Counted from the stretch's first letter, positions 41,142 to 50,098 are shown. The stretch is 57,880 nt of DNA from DAOUMU01 sp034409055 (GCA_034409055.1 DAOUMU010000102.1:1-57880); one strand, 5' to 3'. The notes: generated by a model not told the origin, from the letters alone. Numbers and translations: made by a program.

Positions 41142-42047
41142 ATGGTTATGGCCAAAGCGGAGCAAATGCAAGATTGGCAGGACGTACTTTGGCGGGAGTG
41201 GCGTTACTGCCACGATGACGCCTATGGCCAGCGCCTGGCTAAGTTGGTGGCCGACATCTCGGTGGGTTGGGAAACCAAGTGGCGAGGCCGGCCGCTGGCG
41301 ATGGAGGTGGAAGCTGCCCTGCGGCAGGCCTGCCAGGCATTGCCCCAGGCTAAAGTCGTTTGGACTGGTCCCTTGCGTCAGCTTGAAAAAACACAACAAC
41401 ATCCCCCCTCAGCCGATAAGCTGATTGCCGACCTGCAAAGGCGGGGTTGGCTCAAACGATTTATGGCCCGCCATACCCTGGCCTGGTTGGGGGGCGAAGC
41501 CGTGCCGCAGTTGGGCCTCATTGCCGCCGATAAAGCGCATCCCCTCCAGCCAATAGTCGCCTGGTTGCTACGCAGCATCGAAGTGGAGACCACCAGCCGT
41601 CTGTTTCCGTATACCTCTCGCATGCTGTGCCCCCACTGTCTGGTGCGCTGCCACGCTCACTGGACCGATCTACCTGGCTTGATGCCCTTTGTTTACTATG
41701 GCTGCCGGGCCTGCGGACAGAGCCGGGATTTCCTGGAATGGACCGGTCAAATCGTCACCGTGTTGGATGCCAGCATGACCGATGCCTATCTTCAGGCAGA
41801 TGGTATGTTGCGGGGCAACTGGTTAAGCCTGCGATCCCTCTTTGATTGTGATTGGGTGGAAATTATAAAGGCCACCGACGAACAGGTCGAACGTTTTGCC
41901 GTGCAGATTGGTAACGATACTGACGAATTGCGACAGCCCCGCTACAAACAGATGTGCTGTCTGATTGGGGTCGATTGCCACCTGTCCAAGAACACCATCC
42001 GAGTCCTGCACAACCAGTTCGGGCAGGTGCGGCGAATGAGCGAATAA
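41142..42047 (+). CDS. Paralogue 1: soluble HEAT-like / zinc-ribbon protein
   Basis: A 301-residue protein, shortest of three tandem paralogues. Residues about 10-40 have WQDVLWREWRYCHDDAYGQR, shared by all three. A HEAT-like pair follows (WLKRFMARHTLAWLGGEAV). The zinc ribbon is LCPHCLVRC with YYGCRACGQS. The C-terminal block includes NWLSLRSLFDCDWVEIIKATDEQVERFAVQIGNDTD and CHLSKNTIRVL. No membrane helix is present. The start at 41142 sits just after a GTCATTCTGAG repeat whose GGGAG can serve as the ribosome site. Function is unknown; a GTPase partner is inferred from position. Confidence 0.75.
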   Translation: MVMAKAEQMQDWQDVLWREWRYCHDDAYGQRLAKLVADISVGWETKWRGRPLAMEVEAALRQACQALPQAKVVWTGPLRQLEKTQQHPPSADKLIADLQRRGWLKRFMARHTLAWLGGEAVPQLGLIAADKAHPLQPIVAWLLRSIEVETTSRLFPYTSRMLCPHCLVRCHAHWTDLPGLMPFVYYGCRACGQSRDFLEWTGQIVTVLDASMTDAYLQADGMLRGNWLSLRSLFDCDWVEIIKATDEQVERFAVQIGNDTDELRQPRYKQMCCLIGVDCHLSKNTIRVLHNQFGQVRRMSE

Positions 42048-42135
42048 GCGAATGGCGAATAGGCGAATGGCGAATAAGGAAATCGGGGAGTCAGCGAATG
42101 AGTGAGTCAGCGAGTCAGCGAGTCAACGAGTCGGA
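42034..42135. repeat. GCGAATGG / GTCAGCGA simple repeat between paralogues 1 and 2
   Basis: Short units of GCGAATGGCGAATAGG type (42034-42078) change into GAGTCAGCGAGTCAGC units (42088-42135). The GCGAATGG unit recurs at 43650-43708, near the start of paralogue 3, where it is split by a 15-bp micro-insertion. Confidence 0.75.
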
Positions 42136-42232
42136 GAATGCGCCGGGTGAAGGGGGGCGAGCTTATCGGGCCAGGGTGAGCCAGAGCGCAGAAGCGCAGG
42201 CTGAGGAATACAGGCAGAAGAACAGGGAAGAA

Positions 42233-43666
42233 ATGTCTCCTTTATCCTCCCGCGTCTCTACGCTGTCCGACCTCAACGGTCAACGGTCGCCGGCCTGCCC
42301 TGCGACCGTAGGGAGTGTCGAATGGGTTGGCGGTCGTTCCTTTGACTGGCGAAACATCCTCTGGCGCGAGTGGCGTCACACTGAAGATGAGGAGTATGCC
42401 CGGCATCTGTTCGATCTGGTTGCCGACGAGCTGGTAGGGCGAGAGGCGACCCTCGTGACCGGGGTGATGGGGGCGCTCTACGGGGGCCTGGCGGGCTGGT
42501 TGATTAACTTGATCAGTAGCCTGGGTCAATCGGCCGGGACGAGCCAGACAAGTTGGTCTGGCTTGATTTGGATCGGGGTGCTACTGGGGGGTGTGGGGGG
42601 GCTCCTGGTGCGTCTCCTGCTGGAGCAGCGGCTCTCCTGGCGTGCCTGGCTGGCCCGGTTGAGCCTCCATATGACTCCCAACGAGCTGGGGCCGCTGGGC
42701 CTTGGTCTGTTGTTTGTGCTGGTTGGCGGTCTGGTCGGTTGGTCGGTTGGCTGGTTGGTTGGGCTGGGCCACGTGGTGGGCACCGTGATGTTGGGCATTT
42801 TATTGGTGGGGGGATTGGGAGCCAGCGTGGTAGGCTGGCTGGTCGGCTTGGAGCGCGAACCGAACCCGACCCATTTACACCGGTACCGGGCCGGCTGGTT
42901 CTGGTGGCGGGGGCGTCCCCGCCGAGTTGAGGTGGAAGCGGCCCTGAAGCAGGCCTGCGCGACTTTACCGGCCGCCCCGGCGGTTTGGGCGGAAGCGTTG
43001 CAAAATCTGGAGCGAGGCCAGGAACAGCCAGACTCACCTCAAAAACTGATGAGCCAATTGCAAAGCCGGGACTGGCTTGAACGCTTTACGGCAGCGCACC
43101 TGTTACCGGCTTTGGGAGGAGAGGCCGTGGCTCACTTACAACCCATCGCGGCCAGGCGGAGTTCACCCTTGTGGCGAAAGGCCCTCGGACTGCTGCAAAG
43201 TATTGCCCAAGAAACTACGGGCCGGCTGGCTCCTCGCGCAGCTAAGCTGTTGTGTCCGCATTGCCTGACTCGTTTTGGGGCTCATTCAGTGGCCGTGTCT
43301 GAGGATAAGACGTTTACTTATTATGGTTGTCGAACGTGTGGGCAAAGCCGGCAGTTTCTGGAGGGTGACGTGGTGGCCCTCCTGGATGCGGCCACGACGG
43401 CCGAGCCTGTGCAGCAAGATGGGGTGGTGCGGGTCAACTGGCTACCCCGCCGGACCCTGTTTGATTTTGATCGGATCGAGATTATTCAGGCCACGGATGA
43501 AGCGGTGGAACGTTTTGCCGTCCAGGTGGGCAATGATACGGATCCCTTCCGTAAACCACACTACCAGCAGATGCAGTGTGTCGTTGCCCCAGCATGTGAG
43601 TTATCGGAGAATACGTGGCGGATACTGAATCGTATATTTGGGCAGGTGGAGCGAATGGGGGAATGA
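42233..43666 (+). CDS. Paralogue 2: membrane HEAT-like / zinc-ribbon protein
   Basis: A 477-residue protein. Residues about 30-62 carry WVGGRSFDWRNILWREWRH, shared with paralogues 1 and 3. About four membrane helices lie between residues 70 and 207, including GVMGALYGGLAGWLINLI and GLLFVLVGGLVGWSVGWLVG. The soluble C-terminal half has DWLERFTAAHLLPALGGEAV, the zinc ribbon LCPHCLTR with YYGCRTCGQS, then LFDFDRIEIIQATDEAVERF and CELSENTWRIL. The start is uncertain: ATG 42233 has GGGAAG upstream, while upstream codons translate simple repeats. Its stop overlaps the start of paralogue 3. Confidence 0.75.
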   Translation: MSPLSSRVSTLSDLNGQRSPACPATVGSVEWVGGRSFDWRNILWREWRHTEDEEYARHLFDLVADELVGREATLVTGVMGALYGGLAGWLINLISSLGQSAGTSQTSWSGLIWIGVLLGGVGGLLVRLLLEQRLSWRAWLARLSLHMTPNELGPLGLGLLFVLVGGLVGWSVGWLVGLGHVVGTVMLGILLVGGLGASVVGWLVGLEREPNPTHLHRYRAGWFWWRGRPRRVEVEAALKQACATLPAAPAVWAEALQNLERGQEQPDSPQKLMSQLQSRDWLERFTAAHLLPALGGEAVAHLQPIAARRSSPLWRKALGLLQSIAQETTGRLAPRAAKLLCPHCLTRFGAHSVAVSEDKTFTYYGCRTCGQSRQFLEGDVVALLDAATTAEPVQQDGVVRVNWLPRRTLFDFDRIEIIQATDEAVERFAVQVGNDTDPFRKPHYQQMQCVVAPACELSENTWRILNRIFGQVERMGE

Positions 43667-45543
43667 GCGAACCCACAGGGCAAGTGTGGCGAATGGCGAA
43701 TGGCGAATGGGCCGGCGGTCGTTCTCTCAACTGGCAAAACGTCATCTGGCGCGAGTGGCGCAACTGCGAAGATGCAGAATATGCCCGCTACCTGTTTGAG
43801 TTGGTTGCCGATGAGAAGACAGGCCGGGTGGCCACTATCATCTCTGCCACCGTCGGTGTTCTTTTCGGTATGCTGTGGGCAATAGCTGGCTTGCTGGTGG
43901 CCTTGTCGGACAGCTTTGCCGCTGCCCTGAACCAGGGCCAGGTATGGATCGGTTTGTCTGGCTGGATATGGATCTGGGGGGCAATTGGTGGAGGGGCCGG
44001 GTATTGGATGTGGCTCCTGTTAAAGCAGCATTTCTCCTGGCGGCCGTGGTTAAGGCGACTGATCCCCAGCCTACCGGCCCCTCAATTTATGGCCGGCGGT
44101 TTAAACTGGCTGGGGCAACGTTTGTTACTTGGTCTGGTTTTGGGCCTGGCCAGCAGCCTGGTTGGGTTGATGCTGGAAGCCATTGTCGGCCAGGGAGCAG
44201 TCGGCCCTGGGGTAGGCCCGGGATTGGCCGGTTTGCTCGTCAGCCTGACGGGCATCAGCTTAATCTTTGGGCTGAACGTTGGACACCACGACGGCCTGAT
44301 TTTGGGCACAAGCAGTTGGTTGAGCGGGTGGTTGAGTGTCAGCCTGATCTTTATGCTGGCGGATTGGGCCACCGTTGGATTGGTTAGTTTATTGATTGGC
44401 GGGCTGGCCGTGTTCCTTGGCATCTTGGTGCCTTTTTTGATGTCCATGTTGCTGCAAACGCCCCTGTGGCCAGAATCAGACCAATCACAGCCAAGCGCAA
44501 ACAGATTGATCTATTTTTTGGTGATTGGCGGACTGGGCCTGAGCTTGAGCTTGGTGGCCCAATTGACGACCGGAGACAGGGCCACGCTCAACATGTTTCG
44601 TTTCCTCGGTCTTCACTTTGTAGAGCCGGTTACGCAATTTTACGGCTTGGTGGGCTTGATCAGTTGGCTAAGCGCAGGTCTCGGAGTTGAGCTGGGGGTC
44701 TTATTGAGCATTCTGAAGCCAAAGCCGGATGGCGGCCCCCTTGAATATGGGTATCGTCGTTGGTTCTTGTGGTGGAAACATCGTCCCTATGCGCCCGAAG
44801 TGAAAGCGGTCTTGAGCCAGGCCAGCCAGATGCCAGCGGCGATGCAGAAACGCTGGACCGGGGCTATGGATCGCCTGACCAGGAAAGAACGAATAGACTC
44901 ACCTCAAAATCTCATTGACTCGCTGCGAAGCCACGACTGGCTTGAGCGTTTCGCTGCCAGCCACGCCCTGGTGACGATGGGCGGAAAAGCCATCGCCCCT
45001 TTGGCAGCCATTGTGACCGGTACAGACTCGTCACTCAGGCAAACCGCTACCTGGATATTGCGTAGCATTGGCTACGAAACCACCACCCGGCTGGCCCAAC
45101 ACGCAGCCAGTTTACTCTGCCCCACCTGTTTGACCCGCTGTGGCCCTTATTCTGTGCAACTACCAGAGGGGGATAATTTTACTTATTACGGCTGCCGGAT
45201 TTGTGGGCAGAGTCAGGAGTTTTGGGATTGCGCCCAGGGGGTGACTGCTGTACTGGACGCAGACATGACTGCCGAGCCAGTTCACCGGGAGGAACGGGTA
45301 CGGGTCAACTGGCTGACTCGCCGGAACCTGTTCGACTTTGGCCGGGTCGAAATTGTGCAAGCTACGGATGAAGATGTCGAGCGTTTCGCCGTACAGATCG
45401 GCAATGATACCGATCCGGTACGGCGACCACGCTATAAACAGATACGATGTGTGGTTGCGCCAGAATGTGAATTGTCGGAGAATACGCTGCGCATTTTGCA
45501 GCATACCTTTGGGCAAGTGGAGCAGAGGCAAGAAATAAAGTAG
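43663..45543 (+). CDS. Paralogue 3: polytopic membrane HEAT-like / zinc-ribbon protein
   Basis: A 626-residue protein, longest of the triad. The ATG at 43663 overlaps the preceding stop (ATGA). Residues 4-8 (PTGQV) come from a 15-bp micro-insertion on the opposite strand (43672-43686). WAGGRSLNWQNVIWREWRN is followed by roughly nine hydrophobic segments up to about residue 355. The C-terminal half matches paralogue 2: DWLERFAASHALVTMGGKAI, LCPTCLTRCG with YYGCRICGQS, LFDFGRVEIVQATDEDVERF and CELSENTLRIL. Function is unknown; the shared tail suggests a common partner. Confidence 0.75.
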   Translation: MSEPTGQVWRMANGEWAGGRSLNWQNVIWREWRNCEDAEYARYLFELVADEKTGRVATIISATVGVLFGMLWAIAGLLVALSDSFAAALNQGQVWIGLSGWIWIWGAIGGGAGYWMWLLLKQHFSWRPWLRRLIPSLPAPQFMAGGLNWLGQRLLLGLVLGLASSLVGLMLEAIVGQGAVGPGVGPGLAGLLVSLTGISLIFGLNVGHHDGLILGTSSWLSGWLSVSLIFMLADWATVGLVSLLIGGLAVFLGILVPFLMSMLLQTPLWPESDQSQPSANRLIYFLVIGGLGLSLSLVAQLTTGDRATLNMFRFLGLHFVEPVTQFYGLVGLISWLSAGLGVELGVLLSILKPKPDGGPLEYGYRRWFLWWKHRPYAPEVKAVLSQASQMPAAMQKRWTGAMDRLTRKERIDSPQNLIDSLRSHDWLERFAASHALVTMGGKAIAPLAAIVTGTDSSLRQTATWILRSIGYETTTRLAQHAASLLCPTCLTRCGPYSVQLPEGDNFTYYGCRICGQSQEFWDCAQGVTAVLDADMTAEPVHREERVRVNWLTRRNLFDFGRVEIVQATDEDVERFAVQIGNDTDPVRRPRYKQIRCVVAPECELSENTLRILQHTFGQVEQRQEIK

Positions 45544-45735
45544 CAGCAATAGTCACATGTAAAAATATTATGACAAGTTACTTGTGGTTTCAGCACATTC
45601 AGTGAAGGTCAGCGCTATCAGCGGTTCAGAGGCCAAAGGTTGAAGAATCGCTGAGTCCGCTGAGGGAACGCTGATTCCGCTGAGAGAATGTACCAGAGAG
45701 AAAACGGGACGGTTTCATAGAACTCTTGTCTAAAC

Positions 45736-45767
45736 GTTTCACGCAACACGCAATACGCAACACGCCG
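45736..45767. repeat. GTTTCACG / CGCAACACG tract in the 45544-45822 gap
   Basis: Short units like those near trpA appear before the FGE-like gene. The gap also has CGCTGAGTCCGCTGAG-type units at about 45645-45690. No gene is seen. Confidence 0.65.
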
Positions 45768-45822
45768 TCTTAATGCTCATAGGTGCCTATTGGAACATCC
45801 AAGACCATAACCGAGAAAGACG

Positions 45823-46476
45823 ATGCTCCTATCATTTGACCGAACCAACTTTCCCCTGATTGCCATAGAGCGAGTAGGGGTTGAGATGCATCTATTGCCG
45901 GTGACCAAGGTGCAGTTTGAGGAATTCGTGGCCGAGTCGGACCGGGTTGACGCCAGCCACTATCAAGAGATGCTGGCTTTGAACCCGGCCATTGGGCCGG
46001 ATCAGTTTACCCTGGGTGAGCGGGAGCAACTCTTTATCACCGGCATTTTACCCGAGGAAACCCGGGCCTTTGCTCGCTGGCTGGGTGAGGGGTTTGAGTT
46101 ACCCACGGTCAAAGAGTGGCGGGCCATCTATGCCACTTTACGGGTAACCCCGTTGCCCAAGCATGATCTGTCTTCTGACCTGATCGAAGGCCCGGCCGGT
46201 CTGATCCTGGATAAGCTCTCAACCCAACTGCGAACCCATTCGATGGTGGATATCGCCTTAATGCGGGAGGGACTGGTCGAATGGGTCCGCCAGGATCAAA
46301 CCTGGGTCGGGCTGGGCGCCCCGCGTCCTCAATTTCATCCCAATTTGTGGGACCCGTTCACCCATGAGGTCAAGCCCATCCACCTCGACGAACGCCTGCC
46401 CTACTTCGGCTTTCGCCTGGTCCGGCGCGGTGAGTGGTACCTGGCCGAGAGGGAGAAGGTGAGGTATGTTTATTGA
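45823..46476 (+). CDS. Degenerate SUMF1/FGE-like protein of the GTPase cluster
   Basis: A 217-residue soluble protein. The motifs LLPVTKVQFEEFVAES, ETRAFARWLGEGFELPTVKEW, GLVEWV and PYFGFRLVRRGEWYLAER match in order the FGE-sulfatase fold (PVTNAQYRLF, FCRWAAEVTGLPIRLPSEPEW, AQEW, GFRC), but it lacks the metal and cysteine residues of true FGEs. It is more diverged than the FGE-like protein at 30709-31515. Placed between the paralogue triad and the GAP1-like gene, it may be a recognition domain of the system; FGE-like domains are known there from surveys. Confidence 0.75.
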   Translation: MLLSFDRTNFPLIAIERVGVEMHLLPVTKVQFEEFVAESDRVDASHYQEMLALNPAIGPDQFTLGEREQLFITGILPEETRAFARWLGEGFELPTVKEWRAIYATLRVTPLPKHDLSSDLIEGPAGLILDKLSTQLRTHSMVDIALMREGLVEWVRQDQTWVGLGAPRPQFHPNLWDPFTHEVKPIHLDERLPYFGFRLVRRGEWYLAEREKVRYVY

Positions 46477-46502
46477 GAGAGTTTTGGAAAATTTGGCCCA
46501 AG

Positions 46503-46571
46503 TTTCGATACGTGTTGCGTGTTGCGTGAACAAAATATGCATACGCAACACGCAGTACGCAACACGAGAGT
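46503..46571. repeat. GCGTGTTGCGTG / CGCAACACG inverted repeat tract
   Basis: Units of ACGTGTTGCGTGTTGCGTG (46511-46530) and ACGCAACACG (46543-46566) are complementary, so a hairpin is possible. It fills the gap before the GAP1-like gene. Confidence 0.65.
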
Positions 46572-46631
46572 CTGCTTTAGCCTGAATAATACGATTTATC
46601 CCAACCTTGGCTAACCACAGGAGTGACAACC

Positions 46632-48293
46632 ATGCCCACATTCCAAGCCTGGCAACATATCTATAGTAATGTCGAGAAAGAGCAATCGCCCCAGGGACGG
46701 GGCGGCTTCCAGACGCTTTTCTACACGCGCTCCGGCTTGACCGAAGCCGAGGTGGAAGAGATGGAGAGTCGCCTGCTCTATTTTCCCTCCAAAGTGGAAC
46801 CGGTCAAACGCCTCTTTTTCACCACCTCAACCGGCAAGGGCGTGGTCGCCCAAATTGTCTTTTTGCCCCAGCCGGATCAGTATGGCCGGGGAGGGCGTTA
46901 CCTGGCTCACAGCCTGGTCTTTGCCCCGGAAACCCTGGCCCAATTTGAAGCGGACCCGTTTCGGGTGTTTCGACGCTTCTCCTTCATCACCACCGTGGCT
47001 GAGGCCCTGGCTCAAGGTGATTTTCAGAGCGGAGACATTCCCCCGGTGTCATTGGATTTGCCCGCTCAACTGCGCCACGACGTCGAGGCAGCGGGTCACT
47101 GGTCAAGAGCGGAATTGAAAAAGCTGGCCCTGTTAGCCTTGCAGGTTGACCGGCAGACCCGGGAGCGCAACGCGGTAACCTTTGCCGGGGACCCAGCCCA
47201 GATTGAAAGCGCGCTTGAAGCGGCCTTTTTGGTCATTCCGACCTCGGTTCGATCTCGCTGCATTTTTGATACCTACTTCTATCGCTGCAACCTGGTAGCT
47301 ACTTATTTCTGGGCCATTGGTTTGCCGGAACCGCCGATCAGGGCTAAATTTGCCCTGGTAACCGCCCAGTCACAGCAAGTGCGGGAGACAGTACCCGGCC
47401 AGCCGGAAACAGCCTACGAGCGTTGGGCGCTGGCGGCCGTCGAGGCCAACCAGTTGGCTGAGATTGCCCGCAACCGGAACAACGCTTTTGCCCTGGGCGA
47501 GTGGCTGGACGGTCGCAAGTATGATCTCTCGTTATTGGAGGCGGCCTCGTCCGAATTGATTACGGCTGTTTTCAAAGTCAATCCCCAACCGGTCAAAGCA
47601 ACCCTGCGTCGTCAGGCCAGCAAACATTTACCGCCGGCTTTGGTGGACCGGGTGGCTGAATATCTCCACCAGCAAACCAGCGAGACGACCCTCTACCGGC
47701 ATTTACGGCAGGGCTTTGAACTGCCCCAGTTGTTGGACATTCTGTACGACAGCTATGCCGCCCAGCAGTTTCGGGAACCACCGCGCGAGGAAGTCAAGGC
47801 CCTGGCCGCCCTGTTGGCACAAACTGACCACGTCATGCTCCGCCTGTTCTGGGCCTACTGGAGCAATCCGCGCAAGTTATTACCCCGGCAGCTTGAGCTT
47901 GTGGATGAAGCGACGTATCGTCAATTCGGGACAATTGCCCTGCGCCTGAAGTTGGTCGAGCCCTTTAACCTGCTCAGGCCAGGCCGGGCTGAGACTTTTC
48001 TCGACCTGTATCTCGCTTCCGGCGGGGATGACCTGCCTGAACTGGTCGAGGCGTTGATCGAGGTTAAGGAGACCGCCTGCCTGGCCCGCCTGACGAGCTA
48101 TGTCCCTAAACTGTCAGAAAAGGAGCTCAAGAAACTGGCCGGGTTGATCGACAAGCAGCCCAACATCCCCGAACCATTCCAGGTCGCCCTTGAGCAGGCC
48201 ATCGCCGCCCTGCCGCCAAAGAAGGGGGTCAAAGGGGTGCTGCGGGCGGTGTGGCGCCGTTTGCCGGGTCGGGAGTCAGGGGGTAGGGAGTAA
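46632..48293 (+). CDS. GAP1-like GTPase-associated protein
   Basis: A 553-residue soluble protein. The N-terminal region (1-150) has WQHIYSNVEKEQSPQGRGGF, QTLFYTRSGLTEAEVEEME, GRGGRYLAHSLVFAPETL and SGDIPPVSLDLP, which fits my memory of the GAP1-N2 domain (GTPase-associated protein 1). The middle and C-terminal parts are helical and rich in leucine and alanine, as in GAP1-M/C. The ATG at 46632 has AGGAG eight bases upstream. Such proteins are predicted partners of GTPases like the one at 40105. It is the last gene of the cluster and is followed by GGGAGTAG repeats at 48283-48340. Confidence 0.78.
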   Translation: MPTFQAWQHIYSNVEKEQSPQGRGGFQTLFYTRSGLTEAEVEEMESRLLYFPSKVEPVKRLFFTTSTGKGVVAQIVFLPQPDQYGRGGRYLAHSLVFAPETLAQFEADPFRVFRRFSFITTVAEALAQGDFQSGDIPPVSLDLPAQLRHDVEAAGHWSRAELKKLALLALQVDRQTRERNAVTFAGDPAQIESALEAAFLVIPTSVRSRCIFDTYFYRCNLVATYFWAIGLPEPPIRAKFALVTAQSQQVRETVPGQPETAYERWALAAVEANQLAEIARNRNNAFALGEWLDGRKYDLSLLEAASSELITAVFKVNPQPVKATLRRQASKHLPPALVDRVAEYLHQQTSETTLYRHLRQGFELPQLLDILYDSYAAQQFREPPREEVKALAALLAQTDHVMLRLFWAYWSNPRKLLPRQLELVDEATYRQFGTIALRLKLVEPFNLLRPGRAETFLDLYLASGGDDLPELVEALIEVKETACLARLTSYVPKLSEKELKKLAGLIDKQPNIPEPFQVALEQAIAALPPKKGVKGVLRAVWRRLPGRESGGRE

Positions 48294-48345
48294 GGAGTAG
48301 GGAGTAGGGAGTAAGAAGCGGGGAGCGGGGAGTACCCACCGCTCC

Positions 48346-48984
48346 CTACCGCCCCGAGCGCATCTTTTGCATAGTATTAATCACAAAGCTACCAAAACGT
48401 TCCTCTTGCCAGGGATCGCCGTGGTTGTGGTAGCCGTACTGCTCCCAAAAGCCGGGCCGGTCTTCGGCCATAAACTCCAGACCCCGCACCCACTTGGCAC
48501 TTTTCCACAGGTACAACTTGGGCACCAACAGCCGAACCGGATAGCCATGCTCGGGAGTTAAGGGCTGGCCCTCATATTTTAAGACAAACATCACGTCGTC
48601 GGCCAGCAGTTCCTCCACCGGTAGATTGGTGGTGTAATTCGGGTCGGCGTGGACCAGTACATACTTGGCTTCCGGTAATAACTCCACCTGTTTCATCACC
48701 TCGGCTATGGGGATGCCTTCAAACCGGCTATCGAATTTGCTCCAACGGGTAACGCAGTGCATATCCGACACCTGCTCCACCATCGGCAGGGCACTAAACT
48801 CCTCCCAGGTGAATCGTTTGGGTGCTTTGACCAGCCCCCAAATATTAAAATCCCAGGTGGCCGGATCAAAGATAGGGATAGAACCGACGTGCAGCACCGG
48901 CCATTTCATGGTCAAGGATTGACCGGGGGGCAGTTTATCCTGGTAGGTGGCTTTTAGTTCGTTCCGTTTTTTCTTAAAAAACAT
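48346..48984 (-). CDS. Molybdopterin-dependent oxidoreductase, YedY/MsrP-like
   Basis: A 212-residue sulfite-oxidase-fold enzyme. The molybdenum-binding cysteine is Cys77 in DMHCVTRWSKFDSRFEGI, and GYPVRLLVPKLYLWKSAKWVRGLEF is a strong family match. Unlike E. coli MsrP it shows no Tat signal; the N-terminus MFFKKKRNE is basic, so it may be cytoplasmic or use another route. Related proteins reduce sulfoxides or nitrogenous N-oxides. No MsrQ-like membrane partner is adjacent. AAGGAG precedes the ATG. Its stop faces the end of the GAP1-like gene. Confidence 0.9.
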   Translation of the reverse strand: MFFKKKRNELKATYQDKLPPGQSLTMKWPVLHVGSIPIFDPATWDFNIWGLVKAPKRFTWEEFSALPMVEQVSDMHCVTRWSKFDSRFEGIPIAEVMKQVELLPEAKYVLVHADPNYTTNLPVEELLADDVMFVLKYEGQPLTPEHGYPVRLLVPKLYLWKSAKWVRGLEFMAEDRPGFWEQYGYHNHGDPWQEERFGSFVINTMQKMRSGR

Positions 48985-49184
48985 AGGGTGATAACTCCTT
49001 TGGAATTAGTAGAATTTAGCCAAATCCATTCCGGCGTAAAGATGGGCCACTTCTTCGGCATAACCATTGAATTATACTCCCTAAATCTAACCATTTTCTT
49101 AACGGGTTGTTTGGTTTCCAGCCGAATTGGGTTAAAATAGGGGATGTCTTTGCCTACAGCCGTTGGAAGGTGGGAAAAATCTCA

Positions 49185-49748
49185 ATGAAAGATTTCTACA
49201 ACATCTTGGGCGTTGAGCCTGATGCCTCTAGCGATGAGATCAGAAAAATGTATCATAAGCTGTCAAAAAAATATCATCCAGACACCAATGTCGACGACCC
49301 GGATTTGCGCCAGTGGTCCGAAGCCAGGATGAAAGAGTTAAACCAGGCTTATGATACGCTCAAGGACCCCTTGAAACGAGCCCAATACGACCACCGGCAG
49401 GGGTATAGGCAACCAAAGCCTCCGCCAACTGCGGCCAGGCCACCGACCATGACCCAACTGACGGAATCGGTTGTCCTGCGCAGTGCAGCCATGAGCGCCA
49501 TCAGTTTTGGCCTGATTGGTTTGCTGCGAGGAGGTCTCCCCTTTGCCATTTCGGGGGCGGTGATGGGCGCCGTGCTGGGAGCCATCCTCGGCAATATCAG
49601 GATCAGCGGCTTACCGCCCAGCGTGACCCAGGGCATATTCCTCGGTATGTTCCTGGGCGCTTTCCTGCTGAAGCTATCCCTGGCCGGTTTATTGATTGGC
49701 GGGGTCGTGGGAGGTTTTGTAGGGTGGTTGCTATTGAACAAACGCTAA
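49185..49748 (+). CDS. J-domain protein with membrane-like C-terminus
   Basis: A 187-residue protein. Residues 1-70 form a J-domain (MKDFYNILGVEPDAS, HPD at 31-33, YDTLKDPLKRAQYDH), which stimulates Hsp70 ATPases. After a proline-rich linker the C-terminal half is glycine/leucine-rich and hydrophobic (about 100-185), with repeated glycine zipper-like segments such as GAVMGAVLGAILGN and GLLIGGVVGGFVGWLLL. I placed the start at 49185; 26 upstream codons are not family-like. No DnaK or GrpE is adjacent, so it is a specialised J-protein. Confidence 0.88.
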   Translation: MKDFYNILGVEPDASSDEIRKMYHKLSKKYHPDTNVDDPDLRQWSEARMKELNQAYDTLKDPLKRAQYDHRQGYRQPKPPPTAARPPTMTQLTESVVLRSAAMSAISFGLIGLLRGGLPFAISGAVMGAVLGAILGNIRISGLPPSVTQGIFLGMFLGAFLLKLSLAGLLIGGVVGGFVGWLLLNKR

Positions 49749-49893
49749 ACCGACCGGGCACCGACTTGGACATTTAATGAAGGTTAAAAAATTAATTGGG
49801 TAATCGATCCGCCCAGAGGCGCGAGGCTGAAGCCGTCGCGCTGAAAGAGCCAAGGACGTTAAAACGCCCTGGAAATGGCCTGAAATGGCTGAT

Positions 49894-49957
49894 TGGCCAG
49901 CCCGATAGGGCTTTGCTCTCTCAGCACGGGACTTTAGGGCCGTGCTTCTGGTGGCCA
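49894..49957. repeat. Two-hairpin element closed by TGGCCA in the 49749-50098 gap
   Basis: TGGCCA at 49894-49899 and 49952-49957 pair. Inside are GCCCGATAGGGC (49899-49911 region) and AGCACGG with CCGTGCT (49922-49946), so two hairpins sit on a stem. The gap 49749-50098 also contains a GTCATTCTGAG-type repeat at 49992-50030. No gene is seen. Confidence 0.55.
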
Positions 49958-50098
49958 GTTTATTACCCGATTATTTTCTTAAAGATCATTAAATGTCATT
50001 CTGAGCGACCAACGGGAGCGAAGAATCTCCATGAATCACTCCAAACTTTTAGAGTTTCTCAATTATACTTTGATCCAACAACAATCAAGGAGTAACAG

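Noticed and set aside
49796..50095. 99-codon ORF before the racemase
   Set aside because: It covers the two-hairpin element and a GTCATTCTGAG repeat, with no ribosome site.
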